A stretch of DNA of 64,000 bases from Thermococcus sp. CX2 (GCF_012027555.1 NZ_SNUQ01000001.1:310001-374000), one strand, 5' to 3'. Counted from the stretch's first letter, positions 52,292 through 61,826 are shown. Made by a program: numbers and translations. The notes: generated by a model not told the origin, from the sequence alone.

Positions 52292-54145
52292 TCATTCAAG
52301 CCGTTTTTTAACTACCTCAATCGCTCTCTTGGCATCTTCCTTGAACTCCGGATAGCCAAGCTCTTCCATCGTCTCAGGTAGCGGGACGCCAAGCTCCTCG
52401 TGCCAGCCTCTCAGCCTGTAGAACTCCCTTCTGGCCTCAAGAAAGTCGTTGTAATCAATGAAGGCCGCGTTGCCTTCCGCTGGCCCCTCTGGCTCGGGCT
52501 CCCACCAGCGCGGCGGTATGGTGTCGTCGTACGGCGGCGTGACCCAATCGAGGGTGTCGTGGATTCTGGCGATGCTCTCCACCGCTTGGGCAACTTTCCT
52601 CAGCCTCTCAACCGTCCACTCCTCGCCAGTGACGATGCTGTAGAGCCTCGCTAGGTCTTCCATCCTGTAGGGCACGAACTTACAGACGCCAAGCATGTCG
52701 GTGATGTAGCTCTCGTCCCTGCCTTCTATCATCGAGGGAACGAGCTCCTTCGCCGGCCCCTGGTTGGGCAGCTGATGCGGCCTTGGCCAGCCCCTCAGGT
52801 GGCTCGCTCCGACGTCGGCTGTGGCGTAGCTGAGCGCGTAGGTTCTCCTTCCGCGTGGGTCCCAGGCCGGTGACTCCATGCCCTTGACGTGGACTGCAAA
52901 CTCGCAGCCCCTTCCGAGCCTTTCGCAGGCGCGCTTTACTCCATCGGCAAGGATCGCACCGATGCCCTTCCTCTCGGCCATGAGCCTGAGAAGTCTTTCT
53001 TCAGCCTCTTCGTCGCCCCAGCCTTTGACGGGGAAGCCTATCTCGTCCTCGCCGATTAGGCCCCTCTCGACCATCTCGAAGAGCCAGGCTATGGTATTTC
53101 CAGCGGCGATGCTGTCCAGCCCGAGGTTGTTGGCGAGCCAGTTGAAGTACGCAACAGCGGGGAAGTTGAAGACTCCCGTTGCTGCTCCGAGCATAGCTAT
53201 GCTCTCGTATTCTGGCTTGACGCGTATCTTCCTCCCCTTGTATTCGACCTCGACGTAGCGAGCACACTTTATTGGACAGCTCTTGCCGTGGATGTACCAC
53301 TCCGGCTCGATCTCGTACTTCTTGACCTCGTCGCCCGCTAATTTGCTCGCCAGCTCGTCCGGGATGTAAGGCCTCGAGAAGTTGTAGGCAGGACTCATGC
53401 CGAGGCTCGCCGAGCTCCTGAGGGCATCGGTGGTTCCGTAGTTCCTCGTGTGCCCGTACTTCGGATTGGTGGCGAACTCGTTGTAAAAGCTCTCCCAGAG
53501 CTTTTTGTACTCCTCTGGATTGGCCACCTTCGGCTTCTCGCCGGGCTCAACTACAACGGCTTTGAGGTTTTTGCTGCCCATGACCGCTCCAAGACCGCCC
53601 CTTCCAGATGCCCTCTCGGTGTCGTAGACAATGTTCGCTATCCTGGCAGTTTTTTCTCCAGCTGGCCCTATCATGGCCATGCTCGCCTTGGGATGCTCCT
53701 TCCAGATTTCCCCAGCGACTTCGTAGGTTCCCCTGCCCCATAGGCCTTTGGCGTCCCTTATCTCAACCTCGCCATCATGGATGTAGAGGTAGACTGGCTC
53801 TTCCGCCTTCCCCTCGATTATCAGGGCGTCGAAGTGGCCCTTGAGCTTGGGCCCGAAGGCGTCCCCACCGCTGGAGTCGCTTATTAACCCAGTCTCGGGG
53901 CTCTTGCTCACGGCTATGACCTTACTCGAGCCCGGAACTAAGCCCGTCATTCCTCCTGGAGCGAAGACGAGCTTGTTCGCCGGGCTGAGCGGATCGGTTC
54001 CCGGCGGAACCTCACGGTAGATGATATAGTAGCCAAGCCCCTTTCCTCCTATGAACTTCCTAATCGTCTCGTCGGGCAGCTCCTCGTAGGTTACCTTACC
54101 TTTGCTTAGGTTCACGCGTGCTATCTTGTTGTGGTAGCCGTACAT
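52292..54145 (-). CDS. Tungsten-containing aldehyde ferredoxin oxidoreductase family protein
   Basis: A 617-residue AOR-family enzyme: N-terminal RVNLSKGKVTYEELP, pterin-binding AVMGSKNLKAVVVE and DVGASHLRGW near the C-terminal half. Members oxidise aldehydes with ferredoxin at a tungstopterin. The cluster motif CxxCxxxC reads GKSCPIKC: the first cysteine is G287, leaving C290, C294 and the distant C488 (DMLGVCKF). Pyrococcus WOR4 is reported to hold a 3Fe cluster, so a WOR4-type member is possible; I cannot assign it further. ATG after GGAGGTGCG, overlapping the aldo-keto reductase stop by one base. Confidence 0.88.
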   Translation of the reverse strand: MYGYHNKIARVNLSKGKVTYEELPDETIRKFIGGKGLGYYIIYREVPPGTDPLSPANKLVFAPGGMTGLVPGSSKVIAVSKSPETGLISDSSGGDAFGPKLKGHFDALIIEGKAEEPVYLYIHDGEVEIRDAKGLWGRGTYEVAGEIWKEHPKASMAMIGPAGEKTARIANIVYDTERASGRGGLGAVMGSKNLKAVVVEPGEKPKVANPEEYKKLWESFYNEFATNPKYGHTRNYGTTDALRSSASLGMSPAYNFSRPYIPDELASKLAGDEVKKYEIEPEWYIHGKSCPIKCARYVEVEYKGRKIRVKPEYESIAMLGAATGVFNFPAVAYFNWLANNLGLDSIAAGNTIAWLFEMVERGLIGEDEIGFPVKGWGDEEAEERLLRLMAERKGIGAILADGVKRACERLGRGCEFAVHVKGMESPAWDPRGRRTYALSYATADVGASHLRGWPRPHQLPNQGPAKELVPSMIEGRDESYITDMLGVCKFVPYRMEDLARLYSIVTGEEWTVERLRKVAQAVESIARIHDTLDWVTPPYDDTIPPRWWEPEPEGPAEGNAAFIDYNDFLEARREFYRLRGWHEELGVPLPETMEELGYPEFKEDAKRAIEVVKKRLE

Positions 54146-54981
54146 CAAACGCACCTCCGGGCTTTTTCTCTATCCTCTTCGCTGAGCCTCCAGCCCATGG
54201 CTCCAAAGTTCTCTTCGAGGTGGGCTTTACTCCCGGCCTTTGGGATGGCTATGACGTTATCCTCCCAGATGAGGTAGTTCAGCGCGATCTGAGCGGCGGT
54301 TTTGCCGTATCTCTCACCGATTTTTGCCAGGCACTCATTCCTCGCGAGAGAACCCTTCTCAAGCGGCGTGTAGGCTATCAGGGCAATCTTCTCGCGCTTC
54401 ATGTAGTCGAGCAGACCGCTTGTCTCTGGCCAGCGGTCTCTGAGGGAGTACTTCACCTCGTTGGCGACTATCTCGTACTTTTTCATGACTTCCTGGGAGC
54501 GCTTGAGAAGTTCAAGGTCGAAGTTGCTCACTCCCATGTAGCGGATTAATCCTTCATCAACGAGCTCCTCCAAGGCGCGAAGCGTCTCCCTGATTTTCTC
54601 AAAGCTGTTGCTTGGCCAGTGGAGAAGGTAGAGGTCTATGTAAGTGCCGAGTCTCTTGGCGCTCGCTCTGGCGGCCTTCTTCGCGCTTTCGTATCCGAAG
54701 TGCGTCGGCCATACTTTGCTGATGATAAATATATCGTCTCTCTCAAACTCCCTTATCGCTTCTCTCACTAGCTCCTCGCTGTGGCCGGCACCGTAGAACT
54801 CTGCCGTGTCGATGAGGTTGATGCCCAGCTCGAGACCATGCTTGAGAGCTTCGATGCTCTCCTCATCTTGCGAGTAATCAGGGCTCTCGTAGCCGCCGAT
54901 GCCCCATGTACCTATGCCTATAGCCGTGACCCTGTCACTTCCTATCCTCTTGAGGTCGTTAAAAACCGGAACTCTCTTCAC
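54145..54981 (-). CDS. Aldo/keto reductase
   Basis: A 278-residue NAD(P)H-dependent oxidoreductase. Catalytic tetrad: Asp in NLIDTAEFYGAG, Tyr in the same motif, Lys in FIISKVWP and His in YLLHWPSN; cofactor region IPKAGSKAHLEENF. The GTG start follows AGGTGATA. TATA CTTAATAAG at about 55011-55019. Cotranscribed with the tungsten enzyme, so the pair may convert the same aldehydes in opposite ways. Confidence 0.9.
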   Translation of the reverse strand: MKRVPVFNDLKRIGSDRVTAIGIGTWGIGGYESPDYSQDEESIEALKHGLELGINLIDTAEFYGAGHSEELVREAIREFERDDIFIISKVWPTHFGYESAKKAARASAKRLGTYIDLYLLHWPSNSFEKIRETLRALEELVDEGLIRYMGVSNFDLELLKRSQEVMKKYEIVANEVKYSLRDRWPETSGLLDYMKREKIALIAYTPLEKGSLARNECLAKIGERYGKTAAQIALNYLIWEDNVIAIPKAGSKAHLEENFGAMGWRLSEEDREKARRCV

Positions 54982-55089
54982 ACTATCACCTATTTTGGAG
55001 GTTCGTCCCGGAATCTTATTAAGTTTTTCATTTGAACGTTAAAATGAAGTTCATTTCAAGCGATACGGAAGAAAAAAGAGGAGAAGAGT

Positions 55090-56322
55090 TCAGGCTCCGA
55101 ACTTCTCGGAGCGGTTCATGAGATCCATCATCATAGACACTATGTCGTGACCCTTCACCCTGCCTATTCCACCGCGCATGCACTCGCGCTCGCCGAAGGC
55201 CTCAGTGTGGTCGGCCCTGACGCCACCGCCAGCGATGAGGAGCGGAACCGGGTCGCCGCTGTGGTTCTTGACCTCACATGGAGTTGAGTGGTCGCCGGTT
55301 ATCGCTATGACAACCTCCTCGAGGTCGATGTTGTCGATGATGTAGCCTATCATCTCGTCGGCCTTCTCCACCATTTCAGCCTTGAGCTTCGGGTTGTTGT
55401 CGTGGCCGGCAGCATCGGTAGGTTTGAAGTGGAGGAACACGAAGTCGTAGTCCTTGAGGAGTTCAACGACCTTCTTGGCTTTGGCTATCGCATCGGTGTT
55501 GTATTCTCCGGTCGCCCCTTCGGGCGTGTATATGTCAAAGCCTATCGCCCTTGCGACGCCCTTGACGAGTGAGACGGCAACGACTGCCGCGGCCTTAACC
55601 TTCCACTGCTCGGTGAACTTCATCGGTATGTCCGGATAAGTTCCCGCGCCCCTGACGAGGAGGTAGTTCGCTACCGGCTTGCCCTCCTTCCTCCTCTTCT
55701 CGTTTATCGGGTGCTTTTCGAGAACCTCGTGGGCCTGCCTCACGAACTCCTCGAGGATTTCTGCCACCTTCTTGCTCTCCTCATCCTCATATGTAAACTC
55801 GTGGGGCGGTTTACCCGCCTCGTGGGGGTCGTTCTCGCCGACTCTATAGCCAGCAGCCATGCCCTTGAGCACCAGAACGGCCCTGTGGCCGGTCGCCCCA
55901 ACGAAGATGAAGTCAACAGGCAGTTTGACGTTCTCCTGAATGGCCCTGGCGAGCTCGTGGGCTTCCTCCGTGCTTATTCTTCCGGCCCTCCTGTCGGTGA
56001 TGATGCCGTTCTCGATAGTGGCGAAGTTAACCCTGAAGGCGAGGTCGTCCTCGTCAAGGTCGAGGCCAACTCCCAGCGCCTCGAGGAAGCCCCTGCCGCG
56101 GTAGACCTTGTATGGATCGTAGCCGAATATCGAGAGGTGAGCGGTGTCGCTGCCGGCTGGCTGGCCCGGCTTTATAGGGTCCTGCTGGCCAAGGATTCCC
56201 ATCTTGGCGAGCCTGTCCATGTTAGGCGTATTCGCGTACTCGAGCGGGGTCTTTCCACCGAACTCTTTGATCGGCCTGTCTCCGAGGCCATCGAGGATTA
56301 TCAGAAGTCCCTTCCTCTTCAC
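55090..56322 (-). CDS. apgM: 2,3-bisphosphoglycerate-independent phosphoglycerate mutase (archaeal type)
   Basis: A 410-residue enzyme of the alkaline phosphatase superfamily that interconverts 2- and 3-phosphoglycerate. Metal and nucleophile motifs: LLIILDGLGDRP, PAGSDTAHLSIFGYDP (with the catalytic serine), HFKPTDAAGHD and AITGDHSTPC. The start is GTG (VKRKGLL) after CGGTGATAGAC; the open frame upstream lacks a better site. TATA-like CTTTTAATG at about 56353-56361. Confidence 0.95.
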   Translation of the reverse strand: MKRKGLLIILDGLGDRPIKEFGGKTPLEYANTPNMDRLAKMGILGQQDPIKPGQPAGSDTAHLSIFGYDPYKVYRGRGFLEALGVGLDLDEDDLAFRVNFATIENGIITDRRAGRISTEEAHELARAIQENVKLPVDFIFVGATGHRAVLVLKGMAAGYRVGENDPHEAGKPPHEFTYEDEESKKVAEILEEFVRQAHEVLEKHPINEKRRKEGKPVANYLLVRGAGTYPDIPMKFTEQWKVKAAAVVAVSLVKGVARAIGFDIYTPEGATGEYNTDAIAKAKKVVELLKDYDFVFLHFKPTDAAGHDNNPKLKAEMVEKADEMIGYIIDNIDLEEVVIAITGDHSTPCEVKNHSGDPVPLLIAGGGVRADHTEAFGERECMRGGIGRVKGHDIVSMMMDLMNRSEKFGA

Positions 56323-56459
56323 GTCTATCACCGGGAGTGAGTAGGGGGTAATCATTAAAAGCTTTGTTGGGCGGTTCTGAACCCCTATGGGTCTTTGTAT
56401 CGTAATGTGTCCAAAAAAGCTTTTAACCCTGCCCCGTTTCCCCACCTGGAGGTGACAAG

Positions 56460-56960
56460 ATGAATGTACTGTGGGCACCCTGGAGGATAGAGTACATACG
56501 CTCACCCAAGCATGATGGATGCATATTCTGCGACTTCCCGAAAGAAAACCGCGATAGGGAGAGACTCATCCTCTACCGCGGGAAGCACAGCTTCATAATC
56601 ATGAACAACTACCCTTACAACCCCGGCCACGTGATGATAGCCCCCTACAGGCACGTGGGCAAGTGGGAGGACTTGACCGACGATGAACTTCTTGAGATAA
56701 TGAAACTCTCCCAGCTCATGATAAAGGCTCTGAAGAAAGCTATGAACCCAGATGGCTTTAATATGGGCGTGAACCTCGGAAGAGTCGCTGGTGCCGGCAT
56801 TGACTCCCACGTCCACCTCCACATCGTCCCGAGGTGGAACGGCGACACAAATTTCATGCCGGTTATAGCCGATACGAAGGTCATCCCTGAATCACTGGAA
56901 GAGGCCTACGACGAGCTGAAGAGGGCACTTGAAGAAGTCCTAAAAGAAGAGAAAGTTTAA
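56460..56960 (+). CDS. HIT-family nucleotide hydrolase/transferase
   Basis: A 166-residue histidine-triad protein: zinc-type CIFCDF near the N-terminus, NNYPYNPGHVMIAPYRH and the catalytic triad SHVHLHIVPRWNGD. The length and WAPWRIEYI start match the Ap4A-phosphorylase-like branch, so it probably acts on dinucleoside polyphosphates or AMP-linked substrates. ATG after GGAGGTGACAAG; TATA AGCTTTTAACC at about 56418-56428. The 3' end overlaps the convergent gene by 4 bases. Confidence 0.92.
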   Translation: MNVLWAPWRIEYIRSPKHDGCIFCDFPKENRDRERLILYRGKHSFIIMNNYPYNPGHVMIAPYRHVGKWEDLTDDELLEIMKLSQLMIKALKKAMNPDGFNMGVNLGRVAGAGIDSHVHLHIVPRWNGDTNFMPVIADTKVIPESLEEAYDELKRALEEVLKEEKV

Positions 56961-57652
56961 ATCCGCTTTACTTTTATCTCAAACTTTTCTTTCAGCGGTA
57001 GGCCCTCAAAGAGCTCAGGTGTAAGCTCCAAAACCGGCACTTCCGCCTGTATGATCGTCTCCCTTCCTTCCTTCTCTTTAACCTTGAGTTCAACGAGGTG
57101 TTCATCCTTCACCGTGGCCGATAGGACCGTCCCATCCTCTGAAATACCCTCCAAGATGAAGTCCTTCCCTTTCAGCTCCCATGAAATCCTTTTTATGAGA
57201 GCCGGGGCTGTCTCAGGGGTTACGTGTTCCACGATTCCTTCTTCCTCGGTTATCGCCATCACTGGACAGGCCGCCTGGGCACTGCAAAAGTCCTGTATTG
57301 CCTTGGCTATGCCTTTGGCAAAAGTTTCGAGGGGCTTACCCATAAACACCTCTCCGAATCCTGACCAGCTGGCCGTCACCCTAAGCCTGCTCCCGGCCAT
57401 CTCGAACGTGACGGTGAGTATGCCCCTGTCCCCAGTGAAGGTGTATATCGCTTTTCTCTTCTGGAAGCCGACCGCGAGCTTAAACTCATAGCCAAAATCA
57501 AAGATGAAGCGCGGCACCTTGAACCGAACGGTGTCCCCCTCAATGCTTTCAAAGTAAGGGAAGAACGGAAGTGTTTTCTCCGGCTCACTCAGGATTACTT
57601 CAAGGCTCTCCCATGGATGGATGATTTCAACTTCCCAGCTCTTTGTTTTCAC
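56957..57652 (-). CDS. Unknown protein, possible SRPBCC fold
   Basis: A 231-residue protein. The N-terminal two thirds (WEVEIIHPWESLEVILSEPE, strands such as GDTVRFKVPRFIF and ILTVTFEMAGSRLRVTASW, then a long helix ending IQDFCSAQ) resemble SRPBCC/START-type ligand-binding domains in pattern. No family is firmly recognised. GTG start after GGGTGAGTAATC. Confidence 0.6.
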   Translation of the reverse strand: MKTKSWEVEIIHPWESLEVILSEPEKTLPFFPYFESIEGDTVRFKVPRFIFDFGYEFKLAVGFQKRKAIYTFTGDRGILTVTFEMAGSRLRVTASWSGFGEVFMGKPLETFAKGIAKAIQDFCSAQAACPVMAITEEEGIVEHVTPETAPALIKRISWELKGKDFILEGISEDGTVLSATVKDEHLVELKVKEKEGRETIIQAEVPVLELTPELFEGLPLKEKFEIKVKRI

Positions 57653-57757
57653 GATTACTCACCCACTATTTTATTAATTAAGGCCTTAAAAAAGGATTTC
57701 TTAAACCGTCGGTTTAGAACCCGTCAACGACTGCATACACAAAAAGAAATGGAAAAA

Positions 57758-59389
57758 TCAGCTTTCCTCTACGATGTAGGTGGGAACCTTGCCGTGTGGG
57801 ATACCCGCCCGTCTGCCGTACCACTCGCTGAGGACACGGTGAAGCACCACGAGAAGGAGCACCGCTATCGCCAGTAGCACCCAGCCGTTCCTTAGTCCGG
57901 CGGCGAAGAGCAGAAGCATCACTGCACCAACGACACCCGCGGTGAGGGCGTAGGGTATCTGAGTGTTCACATGGTCGATATGGTCGCAGCCAGAGAACAT
58001 CGAGCTCATGATGGTTGTGTCACTGATCGGGGAGCAGTGGTCGCCAAATACTCCCCCCGCAAAGACTGAGGCAATGCTGGCGTAAACAATCGGGCCAAAG
58101 CTTCCGCTGAGCTGGTAGGAGAGCGGAACCGCTATAGGCATCATTATCGCGAAGGTTCCCCAGCTCGTTCCGGTCGTGAACGATATGAACGCCGCCACCA
58201 CAAAGACGACGAAGGGAATCAGTCCAGGGGAGAGCACGTTTGAGGCCACCCTGACTATGTAGTCAGCAGTTCCAACGGCGTCGCAGGCGCTCTTGATGCT
58301 CCACGCGAGGATGAGTATCATCATGGCGAAATGCATCTGCTTCATTCCCGCGACCAAGGTGTGCTCGACATCCTCAAGGGTCATTATCTTCATGGCCAAG
58401 ACGAGCGCCATTGCAACTATGACCATTGAGAACGAACCCCACACGAGGGCCCACGTCGAGTCTGCATTCGACAGAACCTCCTGGAATCCTCCCTCCGCAT
58501 AGGCAGCATTTCCACCTCCGGTAACCCACAGGCCGAGGAAGGTCATGAGAACCAGTGCCAGGACGGGTAGTATGAATACCCAGACGCTTTCCTTGTCCCC
58601 TATAGGCATTCCAACATCGACCTCGGTGGTCATCATCGGCCGGGCGCCGTCGCGGAGCACTTTACCCTCCTTTCTGGCTCTGTACTCGGCCTTCAACATC
58701 GGACCGTAGTGCCTGTGAGTAGCCGCCACGAGGTAGACAAGGATAACCGCGAGGATTGGATAAAACCTGTAAGGCCAGCTCGCGAACCAGGCCGAGTAAG
58801 CGCTTATGTTTTCACCCACGCTTGCGATGGCGTCCTTTAGGAGTCCAAGCTCGTAGCCTATCCACGTTGAAACCACGGCCAGAACTGCCACCGGGGCGGC
58901 GGTGGAATCGTCAGCGTAAGCCAGAAACTCCCTCGAAACTCTTGCCCTGTCGGTGATGGGCCTCATGGTGTTTCCGACAATGATTGTGTTCGTGTAGTCG
59001 TCGAAGAATATTATGGTACCAAAGATAGCCGTCATCAATGAAGCAGCCCTGCTGGTCTTGACCTTCCGAGTTACGGCTTTGGCGATGGCGTTCATTCCAC
59101 CCGCTTTGTATATAAGTGCGACACCGGCACCAATGAGTGCGTCGAACAACAGTATTCTAGTGTTCCACAGATCAGTCATGACCTGGCCGTCTTCTTCCCA
59201 TGCTGAAGCTATGTTGAAGACTATCCACTTCAGTGTTTCAGTAGTTGCACCTATTGGATCTCCACCTGCAACCAGAAGTCCACCTACCCACACTCCAAAA
59301 AACAAAGCGAATAGGACCCTTTTGGTGAGTATTGCCAAGCCTATAGCCACCAGAGGCGGCAAGAGTGAGAGCACTCCAAAGTCTGACAT
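57758..59389 (-). CDS. Na+/H+ antiporter, NhaC family
   Basis: A 543-residue transporter with about 12 helices. NhaC-family marks: FFDDYTNTIIVGNTMRPITD, YADDSTAAPVAVLAVVSTWIG, FTTGTSWGTFAIMMPIAVPL and GGVFGDHCSPISDTTIMSS. It exchanges sodium for protons, or an organic acid with sodium in related members. An ACT-domain gene lies upstream on the same strand; the gap carries its promoter and an inverted repeat. Confidence 0.9.
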   Translation of the reverse strand: MSDFGVLSLLPPLVAIGLAILTKRVLFALFFGVWVGGLLVAGGDPIGATTETLKWIVFNIASAWEEDGQVMTDLWNTRILLFDALIGAGVALIYKAGGMNAIAKAVTRKVKTSRAASLMTAIFGTIIFFDDYTNTIIVGNTMRPITDRARVSREFLAYADDSTAAPVAVLAVVSTWIGYELGLLKDAIASVGENISAYSAWFASWPYRFYPILAVILVYLVAATHRHYGPMLKAEYRARKEGKVLRDGARPMMTTEVDVGMPIGDKESVWVFILPVLALVLMTFLGLWVTGGGNAAYAEGGFQEVLSNADSTWALVWGSFSMVIVAMALVLAMKIMTLEDVEHTLVAGMKQMHFAMMILILAWSIKSACDAVGTADYIVRVASNVLSPGLIPFVVFVVAAFISFTTGTSWGTFAIMMPIAVPLSYQLSGSFGPIVYASIASVFAGGVFGDHCSPISDTTIMSSMFSGCDHIDHVNTQIPYALTAGVVGAVMLLLFAAGLRNGWVLLAIAVLLLVVLHRVLSEWYGRRAGIPHGKVPTYIVEES

Positions 59390-59469
59390 GGCTATCCCCC
59401 CTTACAGTGCCAACAACCATCCTCTATCCTGCAGGTCCTGAAACGGAAGCACTCGAGGAATAATCGAAA

Positions 59470-59479
59470 CGTTTTTATG
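59470..59479 (-). promoter_or_regulatory. TATA box of nhaC-like gene
   Basis: CATAAAAACG on the minus strand, with two related inverted elements directly upstream (59486-59529). Confidence 0.5.
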
Positions 59480-59485
59480 TTTTCT

Positions 59486-59529
59486 GTAACAAATATTTCA
59501 AAATAGTCAAGTTTTGTTATATTTGAAAC
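59486..59529. promoter_or_regulatory. Inverted repeat upstream of the antiporter gene
   Basis: GTAACAAATATTTC (59486-59499) and, on the other strand, GTTTCAAATATAAC (59516-59529) fit one pattern, GTwwCAAATATwwC, in inverted order, centres 30 bases apart. They lie just upstream of the TATA box, where archaeal activators bind. The ACT-domain protein encoded next door is a candidate, without proof. Confidence 0.45.
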
Positions 59530-59546
59530 AGTTTATTTAGAACGAT

Positions 59547-60203
59547 TTACCGCATCCTTCTTATCAGCTCTTCGAGAATTTGGTATGCCCTTGGGGCGTC
59601 TTTTCGGTCAATTACAAAGATCGTGTCTTTGTAGCAGGAAATTACTTGAGTTATATTTATCCCGTTTAATGAGAGTGCTGATGTCATGAAGGCCACTACA
59701 CCAGGAGTTTCGATTATTCTCCCTGGGCTTATTATGGTGAGTGCCGTTTGATCCCTCAGTATGCTGACGGTTTCTCCCACCAAGTGGCACACTTTTTCCT
59801 CATCCTCACTGGCAATAACGATTGTAAATGTTTCTCTCCCTTGGGTCAGTTGGAAGAACCGTGACTCACTCATTATCTCGGAGATATCTTTTATAACTCC
59901 AGTAATGCGCTCCTTTGAAACCGTTATCACGCTCACATCGGACTGCAACTCTATAATGCTGTTCCCGATAACCTCCCTAACCCTGCCTTCCAGGAGGGAT
60001 TTTTCTTTTTTGAGCTCTTCGCCTAGTCTTATCAGTGCCATTTTAATGGCGGGAATCGAAGAATCCAGATCAAGCTCCTCAGCAAGAAGTCTCGCAAGGG
60101 CGCTATAGTTAACAATTCCCAAGCTTATGCACTCCCTCACAAAGGGCCTCCTCATTATCTCCTCCCGTATAACGTCGGTTATACTCCTCCTCTCATCACT
60201 CAT
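59547..60203 (-). CDS. ACT-domain regulatory protein
   Basis: A 218-residue protein. The N-terminal region (DVIREEIMRRPFVRECISLG, then YSALARLLAEELDLD) is helical and may bind DNA. Two ACT-like units follow: SVITVSKERITGVIKDIS and the aspartokinase-like GVVAFMTSALSLNGINITQV. Such proteins sense amino acids. ATG after GGTGGAGCTT. It sits before the NhaC gene on the same strand and may control it. Confidence 0.75.
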   Translation of the reverse strand: MSDERRSITDVIREEIMRRPFVRECISLGIVNYSALARLLAEELDLDSSIPAIKMALIRLGEELKKEKSLLEGRVREVIGNSIIELQSDVSVITVSKERITGVIKDISEIMSESRFFQLTQGRETFTIVIASEDEEKVCHLVGETVSILRDQTALTIISPGRIIETPGVVAFMTSALSLNGINITQVISCYKDTIFVIDRKDAPRAYQILEELIRRMR

Positions 60204-60253
60204 AAGCTCCACCCACCAAGAGCTGACCCTTCAAAAGAATTTAACGGGGGGTT

Positions 60254-60991
60254 TCACCCCAGAGCTACTTCTTTCCATTTCTCCCGCGTCCTCTTCCAGC
60301 AACCGGGGGGCATAAGCTGGCCCTCGGGGCAATAACCGAGCTGGATACAACGCGGCCCAAGCTTCGCCCATTTTATTATCGGCCTCAGCTCATCGTTCTT
60401 CGCGATCTCCTTGAGCATTTTCCAGGCCACTTCCCTTATCTCCCACTGGGACCTCTCGCAGGCCCTCAATCCAAAGAAGTGCTTGAGCTCGCGGAGGTTC
60501 ATTGTGACCACTATTTTCGTCTTTACAGCCTGGGGGAGGATGAAGCGAGCATCTTCTTGGTGGACGCCTTCGCTGTAACTCTCCTCGTATAGCTCAATCG
60601 CCCTTTTCATGAATTCCTTCCACTTTTCGTAGAGCTCTGGCCTTTCCTTAACGCTCTCGGGGATTACAAAGGTCTCCTCGACGTTCTCAGGGTTGAGCTT
60701 TATGTAGCGCTGTGACTGCTGCGTATAGCTTGCTATTCTGTGACGAACGAGCTGGTGCGAGGTAATCCTGGATATACCCTCAATGGAAAACGTTAGAACC
60801 GCATGCTCCAGAATGGACTCATGGCCATAGCCGAGAACCTTCGGAAGGTGCATCGTGACGTCCTTTTCGCCCATTCGCTCAAAGGCTTCCGTCTCCCATT
60901 CATCCCAGTAGCTTATAAGAGCTGCCCAAGTGACGGTTTCCAGAGGTTTTTTCGTATAATTGACAAGCTTGACTTTGATTCCATCCCCCAT
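60254..60991 (-). CDS. thyX: Flavin-dependent thymidylate synthase ThyX
   Basis: A 245-residue enzyme that makes dTMP from dUMP with FAD and methylene-tetrahydrofolate-type donors. The ThyX motif RHRIASYTQQSQRY is present, with GHESILEHAVLTFSIEGISR before it and NLRELKHFFGLRAC after. ATG after GGTGGCGCTG; TATA CTAATAAACC at about 61019-61028. The open frame upstream of the ATG is not supported by a ribosome binding site. Confidence 0.95.
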   Translation of the reverse strand: MGDGIKVKLVNYTKKPLETVTWAALISYWDEWETEAFERMGEKDVTMHLPKVLGYGHESILEHAVLTFSIEGISRITSHQLVRHRIASYTQQSQRYIKLNPENVEETFVIPESVKERPELYEKWKEFMKRAIELYEESYSEGVHQEDARFILPQAVKTKIVVTMNLRELKHFFGLRACERSQWEIREVAWKMLKEIAKNDELRPIIKWAKLGPRCIQLGYCPEGQLMPPGCWKRTREKWKEVALG

Positions 60992-61086
60992 CAGCGCCAC
61001 CGAAGGTAAAACCGCTTCAGGTTTATTAGGTTTACCCGATGGGAACAGAGAACCAAATACCCTGCATATCAAAATAAAAGGGAAAT

Positions 61087-61593
61087 TCAAATGGCCGGGG
61101 AAGCCTCGCCCCTTCCTGGAACCTCGTCCGGGAGGGAGAAGAAGGCCACGACCTCCAGAATTATTGCTATGAATAAAACTAGGGCTCCTATCATCACTAC
61201 CATCAGAACTGCGCCAATTATGTAGAGCAGTGCCACTGTGTGGAACATCCCAACGCCAGTTTCCTTCGCTATCAGGTCATAGCTGATCTTCATGAACAAT
61301 ACCGCTGCGATCAGCAGAACTATGCCAACTACCCCCACAACTCCCATGCCGACAACATCCATAGCTCTACCACGCATCGCTGGGAGCATCACGGCCACAA
61401 ACAGTATAAGACTGGACACAATTCCCAGTATAGCCGCGTACAGGTACTTCTGGAATATTTCATCATTTCCAGTGGCCTCGGATATCTTCTTCACCGCCAA
61501 GAGCTTCAGTATGAAGCCTATGAACCCAAGTCCTACGAGTCCAAGCAGGGCACCAACACCGCCAAGTATCTTAGCGTTACCAAGCTCTCCCAT
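61087..61593 (-). CDS. DUF996 membrane protein
   Basis: A 168-residue membrane protein with five hydrophobic segments and the DUF996 layout (LGGVGALLGLVGLGFIGFIL, then LLAVKKISEATGNDEIFQKY). It is a distant paralogue of the genes at 24.7-25.8 kb. Function unknown. ATG after GAGGTGTTATCT; TATA CTTTTATAATA at about 61626-61636. Confidence 0.82.
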   Translation of the reverse strand: MGELGNAKILGGVGALLGLVGLGFIGFILKLLAVKKISEATGNDEIFQKYLYAAILGIVSSLILFVAVMLPAMRGRAMDVVGMGVVGVVGIVLLIAAVLFMKISYDLIAKETGVGMFHTVALLYIIGAVLMVVMIGALVLFIAIILEVVAFFSLPDEVPGRGEASPAI

Positions 61594-61826
61594 AGATAAC
61601 ACCTCAGGGAATAATGAGGCGTTATATTATAAAAGATTTTCCACATTTCTCAATAAATTTTGGACACACTTCCATCGAAAATACATGAATGTCATTTACA
61701 TTCCACTGGTGTCCATTACGTTTAGAAAGCTCTTGAGCATCGGTGCTCAAAAGGTTTCAGTTGGAAGCACCTTTATCCGACGAAAGGATTATTAAAAGGG
61801 ATGGCCAGCTTTAAACGGTGATGCAC

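Noticed and set aside
61670-61760. Inverted repeats GGACAC...GTGTCC and GAGCATCGGTGCTC upstream of argF
   Set aside because: Short and not placed against the argF TATA box in a way that suggests an operator; could be chance.
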